Positions 8,319 through 17,493 of a stretch of 64,000 bases of DNA are shown piece after piece (within the stretch, counting starts at the first letter, position 1; every line of letters starts with the position of its first letter). The notes under the pieces were generated by a model, which was not told the DNA's origin, made no database searches, and worked only from the letters and a program-made list of their open reading frames with translations. Source of the stretch: Saccharomycopsis malanga (lineage: Eukaryota > Ascomycota > Saccharomycetes > Ascoideales > Saccharomycopsidaceae); the NCBI GenBank assembly GCA_004014935.1, contig CP025323.1:1860001-1924000 (forward strand). The letters run 5' to 3'. The position numbers and the translations under genes are program-made.

Positions 8319-9210
8319 TCCAACCAATTCTACCGTGTCCTCACCTCCTCTTACACTTACTTCTTCATCCCTCCTCCTCTTTATACTCTATATCCTATAT
8401 AATGTATGGAAATGCAAGTATCACACAGGTTTATGCGGGATAACGCATGCGTCACATGATAGTTGGCCGCTTGGGGGGATTTGAATGGCTGTATGATAAT
8501 GATAAGCTTTTCGTTTGATGAATTGCAATGTAACCGCTATAGACGTTGCGTGTTAGTCGTTGTACTTGTCTGTGTGCTTTTTTGTCAAGCGTAGTAGTAG
8601 AAAAATGCTGTTTTCAGATTTCATATTGAAAAAACCAACTATTTTGCTACAATATACGTCTTTTCCAATAGTGAAATCCTCAAAAATATCCAATATGGCT
8701 GAAAATTACCTTTATCTATACTTAAGTTGGCACTTTTATCATCAATAATTACAATATAATTTCCGCCCTCCGCTCCGGTAGGATTCTCCATACCGGTTTC
8801 CTAATGAGGACTTCCGCTCCGTCCTCACCAGCCCCATCCACTCAATGTTAACAACCAATAATCATAAAACTACGACAACAACCTGCAATATATGCTGCTT
8901 CATGTGCGTTCTGCAACATCAGCAAGGATATGTATTGGTGTATATAGCCTAGATTCAGCTTTATCGCTACTTTACACAGATCCATGGATTTATTGAATGT
9001 TACGATATCATAGCTTTTGCAAGATCTGATTGCTTTTGCTTGTTGATTATTAGTACATATCTCTATTAAAAGGCGAATAACTACAGAAATTAAGCCTCTC
9101 CAGTTGATTATTTCACTATAATGTTGGTATGGTTATGCACCGCTGGTACTAGGAGTTAAGCCACACTTGAAATCAGTAGTCATGTGATTCGTATTACAGT
9201 ACTAGCATCT
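8319..9210. other. Intergenic stretch with two small hairpins
   Basis: No gene seen. It contains a GC-rich island at 8764-8836 with two perfect 6-bp stems (CCGGTA/TACCGG and GAGGAC/GTCCTC) in otherwise AT-rich DNA. A TGCGTCACATGAT motif lies upstream of the minus-strand gene, near 8450. Confidence 0.5.
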
Positions 9211-9966
9211 TTATGTAACATTAAACAACCTTAAACTATGCAAAACAGCCATTTTCTTTTCTCTTTCCTGCACAAACAGCTGAAGATCAGTTTCTCCAGG
9301 GTTCTCCAACTGCTCAAACTCGTAAATTGCAAACGAATTCGCAAAATTAAACTCCACAAGCTTCTTGTCTAGTAAATCTATTCTACTCAAGGCGTCTGTC
9401 AGTATCAGCTGGTTGATGCGTTCGAATTCATGCATTAATGCATCAATGCATTGAATGTTCTTATCTAGGAACTCTTTCCGAAAAAGGGAGGCCACATATT
9501 CGTGAACGTTTTCGGTAACTGAGCCAACGTTGTGACCCCGCGACGCTTTGAGTAGTTTTCGGTACTGCGATTGGTTGGCCATGTAAGTCTTGAGATTCAC
9601 ATGTTCAAAACAAGAAACAATCTCTACCAAAATGGTCTTAAGACTACCCAAAAGAGTAAGCAACGCCATGTTGGCGCGCAGGATGCCAGGTCCCACAGCA
9701 TGCGGGTCAATCTTAACTCGCTTGACCATTGCAGCCCATGATTGGCTTCCAGAGAGGGAAAACTGCTGGAACAGGTCCCGTAAATGAAGCACCTTTATTG
9801 AAAAATATGAACTGAGAATCCCATTGACGCTGAAAAACTCTACCAATTCGTTTATGAAAAATTGGAGATTCTTAATAAGCTGGGACACTGTCCCGGAGTA
9901 AGTACGGGACGCTGCAAGGGGCATGCCGGTTGGAACAGGCCGGATAGTCTGCTTGGTAATTGTCAT
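9211..9966 (-). CDS. Unrecognised helical protein (251 aa)
   Basis: 251 residues beginning MTITKQTIRPVPTGMPLAAS. The rest is almost all predicted helix with regular hydrophobic spacing (LIKNLQFFINELVEFF, ILRANMALLTLLGSLKTILVEIV, CIDALMHEFERINQLIL), and no signal peptide or membrane span. It looks like a coiled-coil or helical-bundle subunit of a larger complex. I do not recognise the family. The ATG at 9966 is the first in frame. Upstream lies a 32-bp minisatellite. Confidence 0.6.
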   Translation of the reverse strand: MTITKQTIRPVPTGMPLAASRTYSGTVSQLIKNLQFFINELVEFFSVNGILSSYFSIKVLHLRDLFQQFSLSGSQSWAAMVKRVKIDPHAVGPGILRANMALLTLLGSLKTILVEIVSCFEHVNLKTYMANQSQYRKLLKASRGHNVGSVTENVHEYVASLFRKEFLDKNIQCIDALMHEFERINQLILTDALSRIDLLDKKLVEFNFANSFAIYEFEQLENPGETDLQLFVQEREKKMAVLHSLRLFNVT

Positions 9967-9997
9967 GAAGATGTGTGGTGGACGTTAAAAATGTGGT

Positions 9998-10130
9998 GGT
10001 TGTGTTGTGAGACAATTATTAAATGTAGTGGTTGTGTTGTGAGACAATTATTGAATGTGACGGTTGTGTTGTGGGACAATAATTGAACGTGGCGGTTGTG
10101 TTGTAGGACAATAACCAGATGTGGTGGTTA
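9998..10130. repeat. 32-bp minisatellite, ~4.2 copies
   Basis: GGTTGTGTTGTGAGACAATT... units start at exactly 9998, 10030, 10062 and 10094, with a partial unit at 10126. Divergence rises from left to right. It begins 32 bp upstream of the minus-strand ATG at 9966 and so occupies that gene's leader or promoter. Confidence 0.92.
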
Positions 10131-10803
10131 TTACAATATCTGTGGGACGTTGTGATATCAAAAAAACCCTTTCTTAAATATTTCTTGACACACCCGATGT
10201 GCAACATTTTTAGTCTAAAAAATTTTGCATGTCGCGGAACAACTGCCCTTGCAGTGACTCATGGGAAAAAAAGAAATGATGCATAACATACTGCACATGC
10301 ACCCTCACTGGACCATACATTTTTTTTTTACTTATTCTTTTTATTCTACACTGCAGAGAACAAGATTTACAGAACAATAAAGTATGGTTAATACTTTAAT
10401 TGCACTTTTGTTTCGTCATGGAGCAGTTAAACAAAAACAAAGAAGAAAAGAAAAAAAGCCGTTGAAAAACGATGAGATGGACATTGGTGCAGTGCGGTAC
10501 AGCACAGCGCATACGTCACGTATGTATAATGTGATAGGCGCATATATATACATAACCATGCATCATATGATTTTTACATAAATCTGCATAAACATACACT
10601 ATATGACGCATTCATCATCTGGCAACGTGCAAGAGACCGATTGCCCGATTAGGATAGCCCACGTGTGGGAAGTTAACATACATTAATGAGTAGTGGGGAT
10701 ATTTGTATAAACTAGCTAGGGATATATAAGATGGCAGTGTGGGTCGTGTTAAATTAGTGGCAATGGATTTTGTGGGCAGCTGTAAATGAGTTTGTATGTG
10801 AAA
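10131..10803. promoter_or_regulatory. Promoter region of the bHLH gene with a CACGTG E-box
   Basis: No gene seen. CACGTG at 10660-10665 lies about 140 bp upstream of the putative start and is the classical bHLH target, so autoregulation is possible. A CRE-like palindromic patch, CATACGTCACGTATG, lies near 10509-10523. TATATAAG is present near 10725. Confidence 0.4.
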
Positions 10804-12077
10804 ATGTCAGAATTTCCGGCGCCACCTAGTTTCCAGTCCACGATCATACAGATTGACCCTGCGGGGGGAAATGAAAAGGGTCTGGGGGAAAGTTCCGGGG
10901 GAAATCGCGCAAGCGGGCGGAAATACCCAGGCCGAAAAGAAACAGAGCTCCAGCAGAATCCTGTGGAGCCGGGCCCAACAAAAAGCAGAAAGGGGATAAA
11001 CAGACACAAGACAGTAAAAAGGATCACAAGACAGCACATTCTATCATAGAAAAAAAGCGGCGAACCAAATTGAACAGAGAATTCGAAGCTTTGAAGATCT
11101 TGGTGCCTGCGTGTCGTAATTCCATTATAAATTCCAGCAATAGTTCCAGCGCCATCAACGATAGCATGTACAAATTGACCATTTTGCAGGCAACCGTAGA
11201 ATACATCAACTATCTTCACAGTATGGTCCGTCTTTTGGGCGGGGAGCAGCTGTTTTCCCAGTTGGGCTTGAATTTGGACAACTACCGTAACTTGGAGTAC
11301 GATTTCAACTTTCCAGAAATGATGAGGATCTTCAGATTGATGGGCACATTTGAGCGGCAGAACAGAAATGCCAGTTTGTCGAGCGAAAATGTGCTGGAAT
11401 TTTCCGGGGGAAATGTTTCCGGCCCAGAAATTGCTCCGGGCGAAAAAAACACTTTTGTTTCCGGCCCAGAATTTGACAAGTATTTGCAAGCCAAAGGAGT
11501 TGACCAAGAATCAATTTCCAATTTCCACTTGTTCTTCTCTATCTATAGCCCCGAAAATAAAACCACCACCGTTATAAATAAACCAAGAATTCCCTCCATA
11601 CACAGAGCGACGTCCAATACAAGCACGAACTGGAGCAAGATTTCCCCCCAGATTTCGCCCGCTACAAATTACCTTAACACTTCGCCCTCTTTTCCCTTTG
11701 CAAAAGAGTTCCAATTGCCCCTGCCTTTGTTGGATCTCCCCGGCAAGCCTGCTGTGTACAAAAAAGCCCCCAAAGTGTTTCCCCCAAAAGGTTTTTTGAC
11801 TGCTTTTCCAAAAAACGATTCTGAGTTGTTCTCCCTTTCTCCAAACTCAATGTCCGCACTCCTCCAGACCGACGGGCTCACCTTCCCATACCCTAGGAAA
11901 GAAAGCCACGAAAGTAAAGAGGCGGGCGAAACATTGTTGCAATTGAAACAGAAAAGCATAGATTCCAACTCTACAAGATCGTCGCCAGTAATCAACCCCA
12001 ATGGCCGTCAACAGAATTCACAGTCTAACAGTGAACAGAAAAAAAGCATTTCACAGCTTCAGAACATTTTGAATTGA
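10804..12077 (+). CDS. bHLH transcription factor, N-terminus in a different frame
   Basis: The basic region and helix 1 read H-S-I-I-E-K-K-R-R-T-K-L-N-R-E-F from 11037, with the His-5, Glu-9, Arg-13 pattern of E-box (CANNTG) binders. A loop and helix 2 (YKLTILQATVEYINYL) follow, then a long Ser/Pro-rich tail to 12077. In that frame the sequence is open from 10875 but has no ATG. The plausible start (ATG 10804, or 10786) is in another frame, open to 11049. Possible explanations are one missing A in the A-run at 10980-10984, a real frameshift, or an intron. A GTATGT at 10794 could splice to the AG at 11013-11014, but no good branch site is visible. Only the bHLH identity is secure; the coordinates span both frames. 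Confidence 0.65.
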
Positions 12078-12818
12078 TTTCACAGGAAGATTGGGTAAGG
12101 TATTAATTGGGGCAAGTTTTGCCAATTATAAATTGGTATTTTCATCAAAAAGCCATTATATCAGAGATTGAGGTGCAGTTTCTAGCCTACTAAGTTTAGC
12201 TATTCAATTTATTAGTGAATGTATTATTAAATGTATTATTGAATGTATTATTAAATGTATTATTAATTAAGCACCTACAAGTAAACCAATCACTTTTATT
12301 TACATGGACTTTACAAGCCATTTGGTTGATAATGATGTATACAATAATTTTTTAAAAAAAATTTTTGTATTAAATGAAGAATGGGAAAATGGAAACTTAT
12401 GGATGAGAATTACACCAATGAGAATAATAAATGCAATTTGTAATAATGAGCGTTTAGTTATTTAGTTATTTAGTTATTCAACTATTAAAAATATTAAAAT
12501 AATTTTGTATTAAATGAAGAATAAAAAGTCCAAAATAAAGGAATAAATCACAAGTAGTGGTTACAATATCCAAAAAGGTAAACAAAACTCTAAACTATAG
12601 TGTAGATTTGTAACAAGTGGTTGTGAGTATCAATTGATACATCGATCCAATAAAAATTTGTGCAAGTTTTTCAATATAGGTAGCAGGAAAGAAATAATAG
12701 CAATACATTGAAAATACCATTCTATAAGGGTGAAATGATAAATGTCATTAAAAAAAGCTCAATTGGTTGATATTTAAATTTTAGATGACCAATAATACAA
12801 GTTTATAAATTTAAAAAA
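12078..12818. other. Convergent intergenic stretch, AT-rich
   Basis: Lies between the bHLH gene and the convergent MFS gene. It holds a small 14-bp tandem repeat (ATGTATTATTAA units, about 12218-12268) and a dispersed duplicate, TGTATTAAATGAAGAAT, near 12366 and 12506. No gene seen. Confidence 0.6.
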
Positions 12819-14438
12819 TCACAACTCTTCAACATGTTCTTTTTGATAGTTTTGTTGATTTTTCAAGTCATAAGCAGCCTTTTCCTTAGCAGCTTCTTTG
12901 CTACCGGCTGTTCCCACTTTAACAAATAAGGAAAGAAAGATTGCAAAGGCTGTGCAACCAATAGCAAAGTAGTAGGCGTATTTGTAACTATGAAACAAGA
13001 GTTTGACTTGAGTAGGGTTTTTAAGATCGATTTGACTGGCAAATGGTGGGAATTTCAGAGTTACGATAGTTGTTGAAAGAGCCAAGCCTATAGCGGCGGA
13101 CAATTGGGAAAGAGTTTGAAAGATTCCTTGGGCAGAGCCCTGGAGTTCATTATTGACACTGTTGATAGTGATCATGTTGACTACATTGAAGGACAAATCA
13201 GCACCTAAAACAGCAAAGCAGAATGCTTCGAAAGGAGCACGCCAATAGTTGGTATGTTGAGACATTGTGGCCCAAAGCAAGGAGGCAGCCAAAAAGGAGG
13301 CACAAGCAAAAGTGAGGATTAGCTTTCCAGGAATTATGTGAAGAATCAACGCAGCAATTATATTGACCATGATTCCAAAGATAGCCATGGGCAAAACACA
13401 CGCGGTTGTGTGTAATGGAGAATAGTTCAAAACCTGCTCGAAATAGAGAACCGAGAAGTATGTCAATACACCGAGGAACGCCATCCAACAGAAAGACACA
13501 ATAGCCATTGCAAGAGCAAAGTTTGTGTTTTTCCAGATGAACATGGGCATGATGGGCCGCTGGGGGATATAGAGCTCGTATAGAATGAAACAGCAAAGTA
13601 ATACAAGGCCTACTATCAAGGTGATATATATATATGGTGTTTTCCAGCCGGATGGAGGGACTCCTGATTGGTTTAGCGCAAAGACTATCAAGATGAGCGA
13701 GCAGGTTATCAAAAACCCACCGCCATAATCGATTTTGGTGAGCAATTGTTGCAAGACTTTCTTGTAGTTTTGCCGGGATATCTTCTTGTCGTTAGGAACC
13801 AAAAAAACTGCTAAAACAGATATCAAACCATATATAATCGCTAGAAAGTAATGTATGCAACGCCAGTTCAAGATCTGGGTACAGATCCCCCCACAAATGA
13901 GCCCAAAACACATTCCCAACGGAGCACCGCTGGCAAAACACGCCATTACACGGTTCTTTCTGATGGAGACTGGGTACAATGACGCTAACAAACCGCCACT
14001 AGATGGAACTACAAACGCTAGGAAAAACCCCATCAAAGCACGAAAGATACAAACCCCTACAAAGGATCTCATAAACCCTCCTACTAACGCACTAATGGCA
14101 AAGCCACTGAAGCCAACTACAATACATGTCTTTCTGCCAACAACATCACTTATTGCGCCTGCCAATAGCAACATGGACCCATTGGCTAAGCTCACGCTCC
14201 CTATAGACCACGCCAAGGTGCCCCCAGTGACCCCAAACTCCTCCGAAACTGCTGCCAACGAAATCTGGAACGACCCATTGCTGATGGAAGCACAGGCAAC
14301 TGCAAACGTGAAAATTAGAACACATATAATCTCATGACTCAAGTTGTTAAACACTTGCGGCCGAGAATTGTCTATACTATCAGCATCCAAACTTTCTTCC
14401 ATATTTTCATTAATTTTATTCTCAATTGCTTTTACCAT
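12819..14438 (-). CDS. MFS transporter, DHA2-type (Atr1-like)
   Basis: 539 residues from the ATG at 14438 (an earlier in-frame GTG is not used). About 14 hydrophobic segments after a 40-residue cytosolic N-terminus. Motif A appears as GAISDVVGRK after the second segment, and ALMGFFLAFVVPSSGGLLASL resembles motif B/C. This fits the drug:H+ antiporter-2 group that includes S. cerevisiae Atr1 and the boron exporter YMR279C. The likely role is export of toxic small molecules across the plasma membrane; the substrate cannot be read from sequence. It is divergent from the small gene at 14588 across 149 bp. Confidence 0.8.
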   Translation of the reverse strand: MVKAIENKINENMEESLDADSIDNSRPQVFNNLSHEIICVLIFTFAVACASISNGSFQISLAAVSEEFGVTGGTLAWSIGSVSLANGSMLLLAGAISDVVGRKTCIVVGFSGFAISALVGGFMRSFVGVCIFRALMGFFLAFVVPSSGGLLASLYPVSIRKNRVMACFASGAPLGMCFGLICGGICTQILNWRCIHYFLAIIYGLISVLAVFLVPNDKKISRQNYKKVLQQLLTKIDYGGGFLITCSLILIVFALNQSGVPPSGWKTPYIYITLIVGLVLLCCFILYELYIPQRPIMPMFIWKNTNFALAMAIVSFCWMAFLGVLTYFSVLYFEQVLNYSPLHTTACVLPMAIFGIMVNIIAALILHIIPGKLILTFACASFLAASLLWATMSQHTNYWRAPFEAFCFAVLGADLSFNVVNMITINSVNNELQGSAQGIFQTLSQLSAAIGLALSTTIVTLKFPPFASQIDLKNPTQVKLLFHSYKYAYYFAIGCTAFAIFLSLFVKVGTAGSKEAAKEKAAYDLKNQQNYQKEHVEEL

Positions 14439-14587
14439 TTTCTCATTCCCCACTTATCCATTTCTCGCCTTATTCTACTCAATTCCCACTTCCAAATCTT
14501 GTAATATTTGCTATTAATTATGCTCATCGCCAAATATTTTCCCTGAAAAATTTGCCTCCCGAAAAGCTCATACCGCCCAAAGCCAGC

Positions 14588-14893
14588 ATGAATACTACAC
14601 AGTTTCTACAAAAGTATAAACCTTCAGACCGCGAATCCCTAAGAGGATTCCAGATTCAACGTTTTGTTTTGAATGGAAACAAATTTCTTGATGGATATCA
14701 GCTCTATAACATAGACCCTACAACCGAAACCTTTTTTGTTTACCAACTAGCGCTGGAGAATTGTAATCTCAAAGTGCTTTTGAAACATTCTATTCAAATG
14801 ATTTATATTGATGAACAAAAGGCTCAGGAGCTTTTAAGAAATGGTAAACCAGCATTGGTAAGCTTAGAAAATTATTTGAAAATTGATAAATGA
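14588..14893 (+). CDS. Small unrecognised protein (101 aa)
   Basis: 101 residues from ATG 14588. The open frame upstream to 14426 uses no ATG and is probably leader. The sequence is compact with mixed helix and strand (GFQIQRFVLNGNKFLDGYQLYNID, FFVYQLALENCNLKVLLKHSIQMIYID), with no signal peptide or membrane span. It shares a 149-bp divergent promoter with the MFS transporter. I do not recognise the family. Confidence 0.55.
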   Translation: MNTTQFLQKYKPSDRESLRGFQIQRFVLNGNKFLDGYQLYNIDPTTETFFVYQLALENCNLKVLLKHSIQMIYIDEQKAQELLRNGKPALVSLENYLKIDK

Positions 14894-15607
14894 AACAGTA
14901 ATTCTATAGGATAAACGGAAAACAAATGAGCAAATGCACCATTCGAGTAGAACTGTAGCAAATTCTCTTAACCACAATCACTTTTTGTATAGTTTATTTT
15001 CTCGTGCTACTCAAAATTGGCCTTTATTCATGTTTATGATATATTCAATTTGTTGAAACTGAGACCATAGCAAAGGTCAGCTATTAATGTTGTTCTACTT
15101 GACCAAGCATATGGATAACTGGAAAAGTTTATTCGAACATTGTTGATACGTGTTGAAAATTATTCTGGGTAAATCACTCGATAAATACAAATATAATCGC
15201 TTAATTTACAATACATGAATGTATAACGTCGATAGTCTGTTCTACTATTTTCTAAAAATACATTTCTTGTCCAGCTTTTGTTTTAACTTCTATAATTGTA
15301 TATCAGTTTAGTATATACGCAGTAAACAAGACTTGAAAAATTAAAATGTAAAAGATCTAGTCTATGTTTCAACCATTGTTGATTCAAAAAAATGATTAGT
15401 TCACGACAAGACCTTTTGCCTGGTTCTTCCATACCCAGTGTTAACGGTCATTTGACTACTTAACAAACCTTCAATAAACTTTATTCTCCAGGCATCACCA
15501 TAAAACTTTGAACCAAATAACCAAACCTGAACCAATATAAAACGTTTATACAAGAATTTAACACCATAATGCATGGCCTTCCAACTGGATAAATTTTTTC
15601 AAGAAAA
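14894..15607. other. Intergenic stretch before tRNA-Gly
   Basis: No gene seen. A small fragment of the SINE-like 3' region (TATATCAGTTTAGTATATACGC, minus orientation) sits at 15299-15320. Confidence 0.5.
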
Positions 15608-15678
15608 GCGTGGATGGTTTAGTGGTAAAATTCAACGTTGCCATCGTTGAGCCCCGGGTTCGATTCCCGGTCTACGCA
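15608..15678 (+). tRNA. tRNA-Gly(GCC)
   Basis: 71-nt cloverleaf. The acceptor GCGTGGA pairs with TCTACGC (one G-U), with discriminator A. The anticodon loop is TTGCCAT, giving anticodon GCC. T arm CCGGG-TTCGATT-CCCGG is perfect. Internal promoters are TGGTTTAGTGG (A box) and GGTTCGATTCC (B box). The T run right after 15680 is the Pol III terminator. No intron, as in other yeast tRNA-Gly(GCC). Confidence 0.97.
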
Positions 15679-15688
15679 TTTTTTTTAT
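15679..15688 (+). terminator. Pol III terminator
   Basis: A run of T bases directly after the tRNA-Gly discriminator base. Confidence 0.8.
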
Positions 15689-15938
15689 TTAATGCTTTTA
15701 ACAAGTAATCAGATTTTTTGGCAAATCAGCATTCAAACTCAACTGCCAGGATAATTATAATGGGTCAAATACTGGGATTATTTAGCAGCTTGCCATAGAG
15801 ACCAATGGTGAGTTTTTATGAGAATGGGGGTGTATGGCAGCTACAAGGGGTACGCTTTTGCTATATTATCGAAAAAATCAGTGTCAGATTCATAATCAAT
15901 TGTTTTTGACCACCAAACTGTAATAATAAGTTGGCACG

Positions 15939-16190
15939 ATGGTATCTGTAGAAGAGCTCAAGCAAATAATCATTGACAGATTACAGGCGCAGGACGCAGT
16001 GGTTGATGATATTAGTGGAGGCTGCGGCCAATCGTTCTCTGTTATCATTGTTTCTGATGTTTTCATAAAGAAAAACAAGTTGGCCAGACATCGTATTGTT
16101 AACAAGGAGTTGAAAGACATTATTGCCAGTATTCATGCGTTTACGCAGAAGACATACACAGTGGAGGAATGGGCCAAGGAGAATGCTTGA
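15939..16190 (+). CDS. BOL2: BolA-like protein 2 (Fra2/Bol2)
   Basis: 83 residues covering a single BolA domain: MVSVEELKQIIIDRLQ, then DISGGCGQSFSVIIVSD, KKNKLARHRIVNKELK and a C-terminal helix. The Cys of GCGQSF and the His of ARHR match the iron-sulfur ligands by which Fra2 binds the monothiol glutaredoxins Grx3/Grx4 and relays iron status to iron-responsive regulators. It lacks the longer N-terminus of the S. cerevisiae protein. No targeting peptide is visible, so it is cytosolic (Bol2-type) rather than mitochondrial Bol1/Bol3. It lies 260 bp downstream of tRNA-Gly. Confidence 0.88.
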   Translation: MVSVEELKQIIIDRLQAQDAVVDDISGGCGQSFSVIIVSDVFIKKNKLARHRIVNKELKDIIASIHAFTQKTYTVEEWAKENA

Positions 16191-17072
16191 CTATAATTTT
16201 TTTAAAGTAATATAGAATGTTAATTCCAGAAAAGGATGTAATTATTATATGAAAGGGTAAATACCATATAGTTATGGTAAAAATGAATGAAAGTGTGTAT
16301 TCTGTGTTTTTTTATGGTTTGACATGACTTTTAATCTTTGCATTTTTGATTCTAGCCACCTGTGATGCCTTTTATATTATAGTCTTATAGATAACAAAAT
16401 GGTTTGCATTTACAAATATATGCTTTATAGCGCGAAAGAGGTAAATTTATCAGAAAATTTGATAAGAAAAGTAACAAGACAAGTAAATTTATCAGTAAAC
16501 TTGACAAAAAAAGTAAAAAGACAAGTTTAATGAACAATAATTTATAAGAGAAATAAATACAATATGTTTATAAAAAAAATAAATTCAGAAATACGTTTTT
16601 CATAATTCAGACCAAGTCATTTGCCTCATAGAAGAAGATCTCATCAATAAATGCACACCAACAGTAACAGTATGTAATAATGTAGATACTGGGGTAGGCC
16701 CTTCCATAGCCATTAAAACTTTAACCTCAAATAATTGGATTAATCCATTTTATTAATCTGGTAATTCCAAATGCTGGAATAACATTAATAGAGTTGTAAC
16801 AATCTTTTTACCATATTTACTTTTAAAGTAAACAGGTGTTATCTTCAGATCGTGTCACTCGAATCCTACTAGAAACTTTTACCAAAACCTGTCCTACACA
16901 TGGTCTATTATCTACTCCTTATTGTTCTAACAAATGAATAAGGAAAGCACAATGATTCTTTTCTTTCTTTCTTTCTTTTCTATTTACCAAGGGTTACCAA
17001 TTTCCATTAGACACAGCAGATATATATTGGTATATTGAAACAGTGCATATTGGCCAAAAACCATCAATTGTA
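16191..17072. other. Intergenic stretch with a diverged tandem duplication
   Basis: No gene seen. GTAAATTTATCAG...TTGA-AAAAAGTAA...AGACAAG is repeated imperfectly at about 16440-16530. A (TTTC)n run lies near 16960-16980. Confidence 0.5.
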
Positions 17073-17275
17073 AATAATAACAATATCATATATTTCAAGC
17101 CCAGTACATATCAGTTTTGTATATATGTGCTATGTCTAAAGGGACTTGGTAATAATGTCCTTTTGACAATAGTTGGCTCACCCCTGTTACTGATAATCAA
17201 CCACTAAACTATTCCGCCAGGTCTTTTCTCTTGTATGAGAGCTGGCCACTGAGCCATACGGTCCAGTGGCTTACT
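17073..17275 (-). mobile_element. tRNA-derived SINE-like repeat, short subfamily, full length
   Basis: Minus-strand copy of about 200 bp, the close partner of the plus copy at 26910. The head GTATGGCTCAGTGGCCAG carries an A box. A second A-box-like GAATAGTTTAGTGG follows, then GGGGTGAGCCAACTATTG, GTCAAAAGGACATTATT, ACCAAGTCCCTTTAGACAT, the TACTGGGCTTGAAATATATG block and a short TTATTATT tail. The flanks hold a weak direct repeat (AATTGTNAAA), a possible target-site duplication. Confidence 0.8.
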
Positions 17276-17303
17276 TGATTAATTGTCAAAAAAGCATTAG
17301 AAT

Positions 17304-17397
17304 TGTTCGTGTCGGGAATCGAACCTGTGAACGATGTTAGGCCCTTTTTCTCTTTTCCAAGTGCACTGACCACTGAGCCATCGGGCCCATTGGCAGC
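17304..17397 (-). mobile_element. SINE-like tRNA-related head, with A and B boxes
   Basis: Read on the minus strand: GATGGCTCAGTGGTCAGTGC (A box) and, about 50 bases on, CAGGTTCGATTCCCGACAC (perfect B box). It lies just upstream, in its own orientation, of the copy at 17073-17275, so the pair may be a dimeric element. It does not fold as a tRNA: the anticodon region is replaced by an A/G-rich AAAAGAGAAAAAG segment. Confidence 0.75.
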
Positions 17398-17493
17398 CCA
17401 GCGGATGGGTGTCGAAAAGTGAAAATTTCAAAATGATCAAAGTGAATAATAACAAGATAATGTTTATACAGTAAACAAAAGACAGGAATTAGT

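Noticed and set aside
14426-14587. Extension of the 101-aa protein upstream of 14588
   Set aside because: No ATG in the upstream part and it overlaps the divergent MFS start; likely leader.
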